NCBI GenBank assembly: GCA_947177225.1
Contig: CAMWTS010000010.1
Location: forward strand, 1-64,000
Direction: 5' to 3'
From: an uncultured Alistipes sp.
GTDB taxonomy: Bacteria > Bacteroidota > Bacteroidia > Bacteroidales > Rikenellaceae
Length of the DNA: 64,000 bases
The notes under the pieces are model-generated. The model searched no databases and was not told the origin of the DNA. It saw only the letters and a program-made list of their open reading frames with translations. How positions within the stretch are numbered: position 1 is the stretch's first letter; the number at the start of each line of letters is the position of its first letter. Shown piece by piece: positions 46,448 to 55,323 of this stretch. The position numbers were made by a program, and so were the translations under genes.

Positions 46448-48805
46448 ATGAACCTTAAAAGACTAACCCTGATCCTCGGACTCGGCTGCACGATATGCGG
46501 CGCAGAGGCACAAACCCCGAAACTCAATCCAGATAATATAGAGGAGGTAATAGCCGCCATGACTACGGAAGAGAAAGCTCACCTTATAGTGTGTACGAGC
46601 CTGAAAACGGAGGACGAAGTGGGAGTGGTCGGCTATACGAAAGATATCGTTCCGGGGGCAGCCGGAACCACCTACCCCATAGAGCGGCTCGGCATACCGG
46701 CCATAGTGCTGGCCGACGGTCCCGCAGGACTGCGCATTTCGCCACGTCGCGACAACGACCCGAACACATATTTCTGCACGGGCTTTCCCATCGGACTGCT
46801 GCTTGCCTCGACATGGAGCAGCGAATGTGTCGAGAACATCGGCGCGGCCATAGGCGACGAAGTGCGCGAATACGGTGCCGATGTATTGCTGGCTCCGGGC
46901 ATGAACATACAGCGCAACCCCTTGTGCGGCCGCAACTTCGAGTACTACTCGGAGGACCCGCTGCTGTCGGGCATGACCGCTGCGGCATACGTTGCGGGCG
47001 TACAGAGCGCAGGCGTCGGCACATCGATCAAACACTTCGCCGTAAACAATCAGGAGATCAACCGTCTGGCCAACGACGCACGGGTATCGCCGCGTGCGCT
47101 GCGCGAGGTCTATCTTCGCAACTTCGAGTACGCCGTGCGCCACGCCTCTCCATGGACGGTCATGACCTCGTACAACTATGTCAACGGCCGTTACACCTCA
47201 GAGGATCGCGAGCTGCTGACCGACATTCTGCGCGATGAATGGGGCTTCGACGGCGCAGTGATGACCGACTGGGGCGGAGGCCTCAGCTCGACGGCACAGA
47301 TAGCAGCAGGCAACGACATGATACAGCCCGGCAGCGACGGCCGTTATCGAGCCATAATAGATGGTATAGAGCAGGGCACGCTGTCGATGGAGGATCTCGA
47401 CTGCTCGGTGCGCCGCATATTGCAACTGATCGTTCGCACACCGCGCTTCGCCGACTATGAATACTCCAACGCCCCCGATCTGGCCGCACACGCCGCACTG
47501 ACGCGCAGTGCCGCAGCCGAGGGCATGGTGCTGCTCAAAAACGAGAACGGAGCACTGCCGCTCACCGACACCCGACGCGTGGCGCTCTTCGGCACTTCGT
47601 CCTACAAGTTCATCGCCGGAGGCACCGGATCGGGCGATGTCAACAAGGCCTATGTCATTGATCTGGTCGACGGCATGCGCAACGCCGGATTCGTCCTTTC
47701 TCCGACCGTCGATGCGGCATACGCCGAGCACATGCGCCGCGAAGGCGAGGCAATAGAGAGCATCAACTCATCGCGTCCGTGGTACATACCCCGACAGAGA
47801 GAAGAAGAGATCGACTGCGCCCGCGAGCTGGCTATCAAGGCCATCGACGAGGCCGATGCTGCCATAATAACGATAGGCCGCAACGCGGGCGAAGGCTTCG
47901 ACCGTCATGTCGAGGACGACTACATGCTCACCCGCAAGGAGCAGCGCATGATCGAGCAGGTCGGCGAGGTATTTCACTCGGCAGGCAAGCCGGTCATCGT
48001 CATACTCAACATATGCGGTCTGGTCGATACGGCGGCATGGCGCGACTGCGCAGACGCAATACTCATCTCGTGGCTGCCCGGACAGGAGGGCGGCAATGCG
48101 GTGGCCGACGTTATTTCAGGTCTGGTATCGCCGAGCGGCCATCTGCCCGTGTCGATGCCCCTCTCCTACGACCAGGTATCGGCACAGCGATTCCCCAAAG
48201 ATGTCTATGAGTGGAAGATCAACGCGTCGTTCCTCAGATACAGCAAAACCGAGAAGTTCTACGAGGTCGAAAACATCGACTACACAGATTACACCGAAGA
48301 CATATTCGTCGGCTACCGCCACTTCGCCACACGCGACATGGAGGTGGCCTATCCCTTCGGCTGGGGACTCACATACACCACATTCGCCATAGAGGCTTCG
48401 CAGTGGCACATGGAGGGCGACAGACAGATCGTCGTCGAATGCCGCGTAACGAACACCGGCACGACAGCCGCCAAGCAGGTGGTGCAGCTCTACTCGTCGA
48501 AGCTCACCGGCAGCGAACCGCGACCGGAGATCGAGCTGAGAGCCTATGCCAAGACCCCGCTGCTGCAACCCGGGCAGACATGCAGCGTAGAGATGCGTCT
48601 CAGCCTCGACGATCTGGCTTGGTTCGATCAGAGTCAGAGCGCATGGATCACACAAAGGGGCGAATACCGGCTGCTGGCGGGCGATTCGTCGCAGACATTG
48701 CAGCAAGTAGGCCGCACACTCATCATCGAACGCGACAAAGTACGCAAGGTGCACGACGCAATGCGTCCCGAGGGAGAGTTGTTCATCGGAGCATCGTGCC
48801 GCTAA
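46448..48805 (+). CDS. Secreted glycoside hydrolase family 3 (beta-glucosidase-like)
   Basis: The chosen start gives 785 residues. The signal peptide ends CGAEAQ. The GH3 N-terminal barrel runs to about 300 with KHFAVNNQEINR and the nucleophile Asp274 in GAVMTDWGGG. The alpha/beta sandwich domain (for example KPVIVILNICGLVDTAAW) and a fibronectin-III-like C-terminal domain (VVQLYSSKLTGSEPRPEIEL) follow. GH3 enzymes remove beta-linked glucose, xylose or N-acetylglucosamine. A start 10 codons upstream is disfavoured because it overlaps the -7 box. It is paired with a GH31 gene 28 bases downstream. Confidence 0.93.
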   Translation: MNLKRLTLILGLGCTICGAEAQTPKLNPDNIEEVIAAMTTEEKAHLIVCTSLKTEDEVGVVGYTKDIVPGAAGTTYPIERLGIPAIVLADGPAGLRISPRRDNDPNTYFCTGFPIGLLLASTWSSECVENIGAAIGDEVREYGADVLLAPGMNIQRNPLCGRNFEYYSEDPLLSGMTAAAYVAGVQSAGVGTSIKHFAVNNQEINRLANDARVSPRALREVYLRNFEYAVRHASPWTVMTSYNYVNGRYTSEDRELLTDILRDEWGFDGAVMTDWGGGLSSTAQIAAGNDMIQPGSDGRYRAIIDGIEQGTLSMEDLDCSVRRILQLIVRTPRFADYEYSNAPDLAAHAALTRSAAAEGMVLLKNENGALPLTDTRRVALFGTSSYKFIAGGTGSGDVNKAYVIDLVDGMRNAGFVLSPTVDAAYAEHMRREGEAIESINSSRPWYIPRQREEEIDCARELAIKAIDEADAAIITIGRNAGEGFDRHVEDDYMLTRKEQRMIEQVGEVFHSAGKPVIVILNICGLVDTAAWRDCADAILISWLPGQEGGNAVADVISGLVSPSGHLPVSMPLSYDQVSAQRFPKDVYEWKINASFLRYSKTEKFYEVENIDYTDYTEDIFVGYRHFATRDMEVAYPFGWGLTYTTFAIEASQWHMEGDRQIVVECRVTNTGTTAAKQVVQLYSSKLTGSEPRPEIELRAYAKTPLLQPGQTCSVEMRLSLDDLAWFDQSQSAWITQRGEYRLLAGDSSQTLQQVGRTLIIERDKVRKVHDAMRPEGELFIGASCR

Positions 48806-48833
48806 ATCGACAATCAAACCTAACTTTTACAAT

Positions 48834-51470
48834 ATGAACAGACTAAGACACACACTGCTAACGGCGGCGCTTGCCATGTGCCTCTGCACGACATTCGCCG
48901 CACAGCCGCAATACCGGCCGCGCGCCAACGATGCGCAGACGGTGGTGGCAGGCAACGCACGTTTCACGGTGCTGACACCGCAAATGATCCGCATGGAGTG
49001 GAGCGAAGACGGCCGATTCGAGGATAATGCCACGCTGGGCGTTGTCAACCGGGCATTCGAGAATGTCGAGTTCCGGCGAAGCATCACACGCCAGAAGATA
49101 GTCATCACCACCGAGGCCGTACGTCTGACCTATCGTCCGGGCGACAGGTTCTCGGCCGACAATCTCTCGGTCGAGTTCACGATGAACGGCCGCAAGGTGA
49201 CATGGCGTCCGGGCATGACCGACGAGGGCAACCTCCAAGGTACCATGCGCACGCTCGACGGCACCGACGGCTGGAAACTTAAAAAGGGGGAAAAGTTCGA
49301 TCCGGGCGTCATCTCGCGCGACGGCTGGGTCATAATCGACGAGAGCAGCCGCCCGCTGATGATCGCCGACGACAGCCGCTGGGGATCGTGGGTCGCAGAG
49401 CGCGACCCGTCGGCAGACAGGATCGACTGGTATATAATGGCTTACGGCCACGACTACACCCAGGCCGTAAGCGACTACACGCTTATCGGCGGACGTCAGC
49501 CGCTGCCTCCCAAATACGCATTCGGATACTGGTGGAGCCGATATTGGCAATACTCCGATGACGAGCTTGTGAGACTCATCGGGCAGATACGCTCGTTGTC
49601 GATCCCCATCGATGTGCTGATAGTCGATATGGAGTGGCACGACACCTGGGGGCTTTCGAGCATCGACACCAAGCGCGACGAATATGGGCAGCGCATCGGC
49701 TGGACAGGCTATACATGGAAAAAGGAGCTGTTCCCGTCGCACCGGAATTTCCTCGAATGGGCACACAACCAGCGTCTGAAAGTGTCGCTCAACCTCCACC
49801 CCGCATCGGGCATTCAGCCCTACGAATCGATCTACGATGCCTTTGCCGACGACTACGGCTGGGAGCAGCGCGGCGAGCCCATACCGTTCCGCATCTGCCA
49901 GCAGCAGTGGGCAGACAGCTACTTCAAGACCGTGCTGCACCCGATGCAGCAGGAGGGAATAGACTTCTGGTGGCTCGACTGGCAGCAGTGGAAACAGAGC
50001 AAGTTCATGCCATCGGTAAGCAACACCTTCTGGCTCAACCATACGTTTTTCATCGACAACGACCTCTCCTCGCCCGATCGTCCGATGATATATCACCGCT
50101 GGGGCGGACTCGGTTCGCACCGCTATCAGACGGCTTTCTCGGGCGACGTATATGCCACATGGGCAAGTCTGGGCTTCATGCCCTACTTCACGGCCACAGC
50201 CTCGAACGTATGTTACGGCTACTGGGGTCACGACATCGGCGGCCACATGCTGCCCAAGGGCATCGACTACACCGACGAGGAGCTGTTCACGCGCTGGCTG
50301 CAATATGCCGTCTTCACCCCCATATTCAAGACCCACTGCACAAAGGACAGCGCCATCGAACGACGCATATGGGCATTCGGCGAAAATATGTTCACGCTGC
50401 GCGATGCCATACGCCTGCGCTACACGCTCTCGCCCTATATCTACACGGCTGCACGCCAAGGCTACGACACCGGCATATCGATGTGCCGCCCGATGTATTA
50501 TGCCTATCCCGAACAGGAGCAGGCCTACGACTACAAGGAGCAGCACATGCTGGGCGACGAAATGATCGTGACGGCCATAGCCGAACCGGTCGACAAGATC
50601 ACCCGTCTTGCACGCCGCATCATGTGGCTGCCTGAGGGCGAGTGGTACGACATGGCCACAGGCATCATGTATGACGGCGGCTGTCATGAGATGCGATACA
50701 CGCTCGAAGAGAATCCCTACTTCGTCAAGGCCGGTGCCATAATCCCCATGGCCGACGAGCGGATCGACAACCTGCAACAGATCGACAACCGACTGACAAT
50801 CACCGTCGCCCCCGGCAACGGAACATCGTCATACACGCTCTATGAAGACGACGGACACTCGAAGGACTACGACACGGCATATGCACTCACGACGATTCGC
50901 AAGGAGTCGTCCGACGAGCATCTGACCCTCACCGTCGAACCGCGCCGCGGCAGCTTCCGCGATATGCCCGCCGGCCGTCTGTACGAAATACGCCTGCCGG
51001 GCGTATATCCTCCCCGCAGCGTCGCCATCAACGGCCGTGAGATAGACTACAACCGCTTTGCCGGCCGGCAGGAGTGGACATACGACGGCCGCACGTTCAC
51101 CGTGTGCATATTTACCGAAGAGATCCCGTGCCACGAAGAGTTGCGCGTGGAGTGTATGTTCGACAGCCGGCAGATGGCACACCGGCATCTGCTCGACGGC
51201 TGCCGTGGCATCGTCAGCCGATTCGAACGGCTTACCGACGAATTCAAGATCGTATACAACCGCTACGACCGTCTGGCCATGCTGCCCGAAGCCTATCTCA
51301 AAGTATCGCAGCTGGGTTCATTCGTCATGGAGGATCCGACCGGCATAGACCGCTACGTAGAGGAGTGCCGCAAGGCGCTGCCCGAGATGATCGGCCATCT
51401 GCGCAGCATCGACATCGACGAGGAGTTCAAACAGCGGCTCGAAGCACAGACAGCCGCATTCGTCAAGTAG
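48834..51470 (+). CDS. Secreted glycoside hydrolase family 31 (alpha-glucosidase/xylosidase-like)
   Basis: The protein has 878 residues. A signal peptide covers about 1-22 (AMCLCTTFAAQ). An N-terminal beta domain is followed by the GH31 barrel, with KYAFGYWWSRYWQYSD, the nucleophile Asp382 in FWWLDWQQW, and GYWGHDIGGHM. A beta C-terminal region and a ~90-residue helical extension end it. GH31 acts on alpha-glucosides or alpha-xylosides. Paired with GH3, it could finish mixed alpha/beta oligosaccharides, for example from xyloglucan; the substrate is a guess. A strong terminator follows. Confidence 0.93.
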   Translation: MNRLRHTLLTAALAMCLCTTFAAQPQYRPRANDAQTVVAGNARFTVLTPQMIRMEWSEDGRFEDNATLGVVNRAFENVEFRRSITRQKIVITTEAVRLTYRPGDRFSADNLSVEFTMNGRKVTWRPGMTDEGNLQGTMRTLDGTDGWKLKKGEKFDPGVISRDGWVIIDESSRPLMIADDSRWGSWVAERDPSADRIDWYIMAYGHDYTQAVSDYTLIGGRQPLPPKYAFGYWWSRYWQYSDDELVRLIGQIRSLSIPIDVLIVDMEWHDTWGLSSIDTKRDEYGQRIGWTGYTWKKELFPSHRNFLEWAHNQRLKVSLNLHPASGIQPYESIYDAFADDYGWEQRGEPIPFRICQQQWADSYFKTVLHPMQQEGIDFWWLDWQQWKQSKFMPSVSNTFWLNHTFFIDNDLSSPDRPMIYHRWGGLGSHRYQTAFSGDVYATWASLGFMPYFTATASNVCYGYWGHDIGGHMLPKGIDYTDEELFTRWLQYAVFTPIFKTHCTKDSAIERRIWAFGENMFTLRDAIRLRYTLSPYIYTAARQGYDTGISMCRPMYYAYPEQEQAYDYKEQHMLGDEMIVTAIAEPVDKITRLARRIMWLPEGEWYDMATGIMYDGGCHEMRYTLEENPYFVKAGAIIPMADERIDNLQQIDNRLTITVAPGNGTSSYTLYEDDGHSKDYDTAYALTTIRKESSDEHLTLTVEPRRGSFRDMPAGRLYEIRLPGVYPPRSVAINGREIDYNRFAGRQEWTYDGRTFTVCIFTEEIPCHEELRVECMFDSRQMAHRHLLDGCRGIVSRFERLTDEFKIVYNRYDRLAMLPEAYLKVSQLGSFVMEDPTGIDRYVEECRKALPEMIGHLRSIDIDEEFKQRLEAQTAAFVK

Positions 51471-51502
51471 GACACACTCCGGCCTGGATCGGCCAATCAC
51501 TC

Positions 51503-51534
51503 CATCGGCGGCACGCGGTATCGTGCCGCCGATG
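51503..51534 (+). terminator. Terminator after the GH31 gene
   Basis: A 13-pair perfect stem (CATCGGCGGCACG and complement) with a six-base loop, followed by TATATTATATATG. The T run is weak, but the position, 32 bases past the stop, fits. Confidence 0.7.
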
Positions 51535-51767
51535 TATATTATATATGGGTATATCCGAAAGCCTCGATCCTCTCTCCGACCGGACACGGCATATCGGCCG
51601 GGTGCAGGGTGTAAAGCAGCTCCTTCGGCAATTACGAACCGCGGCATGGAATCTGCGCAAGAGCGGGTTTCTATATTAAGGCATGATTTCTGCCCCGTTC
51701 GACAAGCGACATGGAACGTGCCCGCGAGGCGTAAATTATTAATAACGTGAAAAAATGTAATCTATTA

Positions 51768-51799
51768 TTTGCATGTACACGAATAATTGATTATCTTTG
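51768..51799 (+). promoter_or_regulatory. Promoter of the 4-TM protein gene at 52073
   Basis: TTTG at 51768-51771, a 20-base spacer and TATCTTTG at 51792-51799. It predicts a leader of about 265 bases. Between the terminator and this promoter (51535-51767) I see nothing else. Confidence 0.75.
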
Positions 51800-51898
51800 A
51801 ATGTGTGTAATATGCAAAGAATTATCGACCTTGATAAGGTCGGCAGTGTTTGCCCCTCGCCGACGACCGATCGCAGGCTGCCGGAAACAGATCCGGCC

Positions 51899-51963
51899 TT
51901 TTCATTAAGCCGACAGCTGGTTTGCTGCGGGTTGAGCCGAGGCGGGAAAACAGTGCAAGAAAT
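51899..51963 (+). repeat. Leader hairpin repeat, copy 2
   Basis: Starts TTTTCATTAAGCCGAC and ends GAGCCGAGGCGGGAAAAC, then AGTGCAAGAAAT. The left arm is altered. It lies in tandem, six bases before copy 3. Confidence 0.7.
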
Positions 51964-51968
51964 CGAAC

Positions 51969-52040
51969 TTTTTCATTGAGCCGAGGGCAGAGTCGTGCTT
52001 GCACGGGCTATGCCGAGGCGGGAAAACGGTGTATACAATT
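51969..52040 (+). repeat. Leader hairpin repeat, copy 3
   Basis: Starts TTTTTCATTGAGCCGAGG, has a CGTGCTTGCACG apical hairpin, and ends GCCGAGGCGGGAAAAC. It ends 32 bases before the ATG at 52073. Confidence 0.8.
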
Positions 52041-52072
52041 AACTAATTTATTAATCATAAAAATTTAAATCT

Positions 52073-52639
52073 ATGAATTTTAATTCGCTTATCCCCGATT
52101 TCAATGTCTTGAAGAGCATCGACTATCGCAAACCCGTTATCGACAATCGCAATACCGTAGCTCTTGCAGCCTTGTGTGCAGGCGTTTTGGCCATCGTATT
52201 CGTATTTCTTCCCTGGTGCAAATATGGCATGAACGAAGCCGTATCGGGACTGGCATCTGCTTTCGGCGCCAAAGCGAGCTTATCGGCAAACCTCGGCATC
52301 ACGCTGTGGTATGGCATCCTGGGCTTTATCTTCGCAGCCGTTGCCGTCGCCGGCACTCTTTACAAACAGCATGCACTGGCTTTCTGGGCAGCCATCTTGT
52401 GCGTACTGATGGGACTGATAGGTTGGGTAAGTCTTGCCGACTGCACGATCACGACAGAGTCATTCGGCCATTCGACCACTCACACTGCCGGTGCCGATGA
52501 AATAAAAGAGTCGCTCGATATGGGTATTGCAACCGTAAACCACATAGGAGCCATTCTGTTCTTCTTCTCAGGTCTGGTAGTTGCCGCATGTTCGTTCTTG
52601 CTCGCCACTGGCAAGAAAGTCGTATTCAACGTTAAATAA
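52073..52639 (+). CDS. Four-TM membrane protein of unknown function
   Basis: The protein has 188 residues. Helices lie at about 27-48, 74-96, 99-119 and 155-180, with a polar loop (STTHTAGADEIKESL) between the last two. There is no signal peptide and no catalytic motif. The cytoplasmic N-terminus begins MNFNSLIPDFNVLKS. The gene has its own promoter and long leader. It is followed by a zinc-ribbon membrane protein that has the same leader repeat. Family not recognised. Confidence 0.75.
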   Translation: MNFNSLIPDFNVLKSIDYRKPVIDNRNTVALAALCAGVLAIVFVFLPWCKYGMNEAVSGLASAFGAKASLSANLGITLWYGILGFIFAAVAVAGTLYKQHALAFWAAILCVLMGLIGWVSLADCTITTESFGHSTTHTAGADEIKESLDMGIATVNHIGAILFFFSGLVVAACSFLLATGKKVVFNVK

Positions 52640-52645
52640 TCAACG

Positions 52646-52713
52646 TTTTCATTGAGCCTCGGCAGAGCCGAACTTGTTCGGGCTATGCCGAGGCGGGAAA
52701 AGGTGCAAGAAAT
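52646..52713 (+). repeat. Leader hairpin repeat, copy 4
   Basis: GCCTCGGCA pairs with TGCCGAGGC, an inner AGCCGAAC pairs with GTTCGGGCT, and the outer arms are TTTTC and GAAAA. It ends 24 bases before the ATG at 52738. Confidence 0.8.
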
Positions 52714-52737
52714 GAATAACTTTAATTATTATAAATT

Positions 52738-53238
52738 ATGAGAAATTGTAGCGAATGCGGTAATCCCGTCGCCGACAACTCGCAGTTCTGTACCAATTGC
52801 GGTGCACCCGCCACCGGCGCAACTCCCGCACAACCTGCACAGCCGGTTGCAGCTCAGCCTGCGCCGCAGCCCATACAGATCACGGCAAACTGCTGGACCA
52901 TCGCAGGCACAATCATCGCACTGGTGCTGTTGATTCTCTGCTTCATCGGTCTGGTATCAGACAGCGGAACATATTTCAACCGCCTCTACACCACTGCCAT
53001 GTTATGGCATCTGCCCTTTATCTCGGCCGCACTGCTGATCTACGGCATCGTCTGCGACAAGCGAGAGGGCAAGAAGAACTCCATGTCACTTGTGGGCATC
53101 GCCGCTCTGGTTTTGGCGTTCTTTATGAGCAACCCTTTGAAGAACACAGTAGCCGATGCTGCCAGCAATGTAGAGAACATTGTCAATGTAGGCAAAAACA
53201 CCGTGAAAGCCAACCGCGATCTGGATTTGGGTTTCTAA
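52738..53238 (+). CDS. Zinc-ribbon multi-pass membrane protein
   Basis: The protein has 166 residues. An N-terminal zinc ribbon (CSECGNPVADNSQFCTNCG, four Cys in two CxxC pairs) is followed by an Ala/Pro/Gln linker (24-45) and three helices at about 52-74, 84-102 and 116-133. The C-terminus is helical and polar. Such zinc-ribbon/TM proteins are common in Bacteroidota, and their function is unknown. It is probably co-transcribed with the 4-TM gene, 98 bases upstream. Confidence 0.8.
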   Translation: MRNCSECGNPVADNSQFCTNCGAPATGATPAQPAQPVAAQPAPQPIQITANCWTIAGTIIALVLLILCFIGLVSDSGTYFNRLYTTAMLWHLPFISAALLIYGIVCDKREGKKNSMSLVGIAALVLAFFMSNPLKNTVADAASNVENIVNVGKNTVKANRDLDLGF

Positions 53239-53261
53239 ACGACACGCGCTGTCGTACACTT

Positions 53262-53307
53262 GCGCCGCCGAATAGCAATACGTCAAGTATCTGCTATTCG
53301 GCGGTGC
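53262..53307 (+). terminator. Hairpin terminator after the zinc-ribbon gene
   Basis: A 16-pair stem (GCGCCGCCGAATAGCA with TGCTATTCGGCGGTGC, one G-T) with a 14-base loop, followed by TTCGTTTG. Confidence 0.65.
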
Positions 53308-53339
53308 TTCGTTTGCATAGCATCATGCCGCTTTTCCGG

Positions 53340-53642
53340 CAGAACAGCCTGCCCGACCGTGGGAGTCTCGCCATCGGTAATTGTCACTCCGAGGAGCAGT
53401 CGCAGACTGCGACGTAGGAGTCTCGCAGGCAGGAGCACAGCTTGCCGCACCAAAAGAGATTCTCACGTCGCGGCTTATGGCCGCTCCTCAGAATGACAAC
53501 AACGTCCTGTCATGTCGAACAAAGTGAGACATCTGGGAAAGACGAAACTTGCATAACATTAAAAGACAATGGAAATCGTCACGCACAGATTTCTCGCTTG
53601 CGCTCGAAATGACATAACAATGGAAATAGCCAACCAAGAACA
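53340..53642. repeat. Composite intergenic repeat island 2
   Basis: Shares blocks with islands 1 and 3: TGTCACTCCGAGG, AGTCTCGCAGGC, GAGATTCTCACGTCG, CCTCAGAATGACA, TGTCATGTCGAACAAAGTGA, AGACATCTGGGAAA, and AGATTTCTCGC..GCTCGAAATGACA. No gene is visible. Confidence 0.75.
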
Positions 53643-53650
53643 ATGGACAC

Positions 53651-53772
53651 TTTTTCGTCAAAACGCCACAGATGCAACTCTCTGACAGAGCGAAGCGATA
53701 GGACGTACTGGGTGTACTTCCTATTGCTGAGCGACAAAGAGAGGACGCAGGTGCGGTGTTTTCACGGAAAAC
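53651..53772 (+). repeat. Palindromic repeat, copy D
   Basis: Outer arms TTTTTCGTCAAAACGCC and GTTTTCACGGAAAA; core GATAGGACGTAC with GTACTTCCTATTGC. The sequence differs from other copies but the pairing is kept. Confidence 0.65.
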
Positions 53773-53793
53773 AGACCAAGAACCACCACTCCA

Positions 53794-53916
53794 TTTTTCG
53801 TCAAAAGGCGTTAGTAGCGGTGCCGACATGAAATTGGTGCGGATAGGCTGTACTTGCCGTACTGCCTATTCGCACCAATGATTGAGGTGACGCTAATGAT
53901 GCCTTTTCACGAAAAA
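53794..53916 (+). repeat. Palindromic repeat, copy E
   Basis: TTGGTGCGGATAGG pairs with CCTATTCGCACCAA; outer arms TTTTTCGTCAAAAGGCG and GCCTTTTCACGAAAAAG. It lies directly upstream of the -7 box for the GNAT-like gene. Confidence 0.75.
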
Positions 53917-53932
53917 GAAAAAGAATTTTTAT

Positions 53933-53940
53933 TATCTTTG
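53933..53940 (+). promoter_or_regulatory. -7 box (TATCTTTG) for the GNAT-gcvT operon
   Basis: An exact match 35 bases before the ATG. The -33 position coincides with the end of palindrome copy E. Confidence 0.65.
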
Positions 53941-53974
53941 TATACGGCAAACAAACTTAAACGAAAATATTACA

Positions 53975-55189
53975 ATGAGCAGTCAGAAATACTCTTTGAA
54001 GGAGGTGAAAAGAGATGACAGAAAAATGGTCAGAGAGTTTCTGGATCTTCCGAAGAAGATTTACAAAGGCAATCCCAACTGGGTATGTCCGTTCGACGAC
54101 TCGATAGAGGGTGTGTTCGACCCCTCGCGCAACAAGCTGTTCGCAGACGGCGAGGCGATACGATGGGTGGCATACGACAAAAACGGCGAGGCGGTAGGCC
54201 GCATAGCGGCATTCTACGACAAGGAGCACGCATACAGCTACGAGCAGCCCACCGGAGGCTGCGGATTCTTCGAGGCCATAGACGACCAGGAGCTTGCCGA
54301 TGTCATGTTCGATGCAGCCAGAGAGTGGCTCAAAGAGCGCGGCATGGAGGCTATGGACGGTCCGGTCAACTTCGGTTCGCGCGATGCGTGGTGGGGACTG
54401 CTGGTGCAGGGCTACGAGTTCCAGCCGCTGTATGAAAACCCCTACAACCCGCCATATTACAAGGCTCTGTTCGAGAACTACGGATTCCAGAACTATTTCA
54501 ACCAACATACATATATATGGAAAGTATATGACGACTCGGTCAACGACGTGGTCTACGACCGCGTGAAACGACTTATGTCGACTCCGGGCTATCGTTTCGC
54601 CCCGCTGGGCAAGGGCGACCTGCGCCAGGCCGGAGAGAACATACGCCTGATATACAACAAGGCATGGGCGCTGTTCACGGGAGTGAAACCCATGTCGAGC
54701 GAAGACGCCCAGGCAATGGTCAAGATGCTGCGTCCGATAATCGATCGCAATCTGATCTATTTCGCCTACTTCAACGACGAACCGATAGCCTTCTTCGTCA
54801 TGGTGCCCGACCTGAACCGCATAATAGGCAAGTTCAACGGCAAGCTGAATCTTATCAACAAGTTGCGCCTGATGTGGAACTTGAAGGTGCGCCACAAGTG
54901 CGACCGCATCTTCGCCATCATCTTCGGCATCACGCCCGAATTCCAGGGCAAGGGGCTCGAATCGGGCATGATAAAGCACATGTTGGAGGATTACGTACGC
55001 ACCGACAAGAATCTCTATCGCACCATAGAGTTCGCATGGATAGGCGACTTCAATCCGGTGATGAACCGCATGATCGAACGTTACGTATGCGCCAAGAAGC
55101 ACAAGATGCACACCACATACCGCTATCTTTTCGATCGCACGAAAGAGTTCACGCGATGCCCGTCGCTGGCACTCAAACGCAACAAATAA
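53975..55189 (+). CDS. GNAT-like N-acetyltransferase family protein
   Basis: The protein has 404 residues and is cytoplasmic. Conserved-looking blocks are FLDLPKKIYKGNPNWVCP near the N-terminus, GPVNFGSRDAWWGLLVQGYE in the middle, and a C-terminal GNAT-type core with FGITPEFQGKGLESGMI, whose QGKG resembles the acetyl-CoA-binding Q/RxxGxG/A loop. It looks like a double-GNAT family widespread in Bacteroidota. Substrate unknown. gcvT follows after 134 bases with no terminator or clear promoter between, so they may be co-transcribed. Confidence 0.75.
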   Translation: MSSQKYSLKEVKRDDRKMVREFLDLPKKIYKGNPNWVCPFDDSIEGVFDPSRNKLFADGEAIRWVAYDKNGEAVGRIAAFYDKEHAYSYEQPTGGCGFFEAIDDQELADVMFDAAREWLKERGMEAMDGPVNFGSRDAWWGLLVQGYEFQPLYENPYNPPYYKALFENYGFQNYFNQHTYIWKVYDDSVNDVVYDRVKRLMSTPGYRFAPLGKGDLRQAGENIRLIYNKAWALFTGVKPMSSEDAQAMVKMLRPIIDRNLIYFAYFNDEPIAFFVMVPDLNRIIGKFNGKLNLINKLRLMWNLKVRHKCDRIFAIIFGITPEFQGKGLESGMIKHMLEDYVRTDKNLYRTIEFAWIGDFNPVMNRMIERYVCAKKHKMHTTYRYLFDRTKEFTRCPSLALKRNK

Positions 55190-55323
55190 CGGCCGCGCAG
55201 AACATGTATGCAGACATTCGAAGCACAGGACAACGACCGGCGCGCCGGCATGGCCGCATACGCACGCAGCAACAGGCTTAAAAACAACGACACAAACAAT
55301 AAAACCTTAAAACATAAACAACT

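Larger units (their letters stand above)
51806..52072 (+). promoter_or_regulatory. Long structured 5' leader with tandem hairpin repeats
   Basis: Downstream of the predicted start come a small hairpin (GACCTT, GAT, AAGGTC), a GTCGGC / GCCGAC pair, and then two tandem copies of the leader hairpin repeat. A 55-codon open frame from 51812 overlaps the hairpins and shows no family resemblance. Confidence 0.5.

Noticed and set aside
51812..51979. A 55-codon frame (MQRIIDLDKVG...) as a leader peptide
   Set aside because: It overlaps the hairpin repeats, its second half is just the translated repeat, and there are no repeated regulatory codons as in attenuators.
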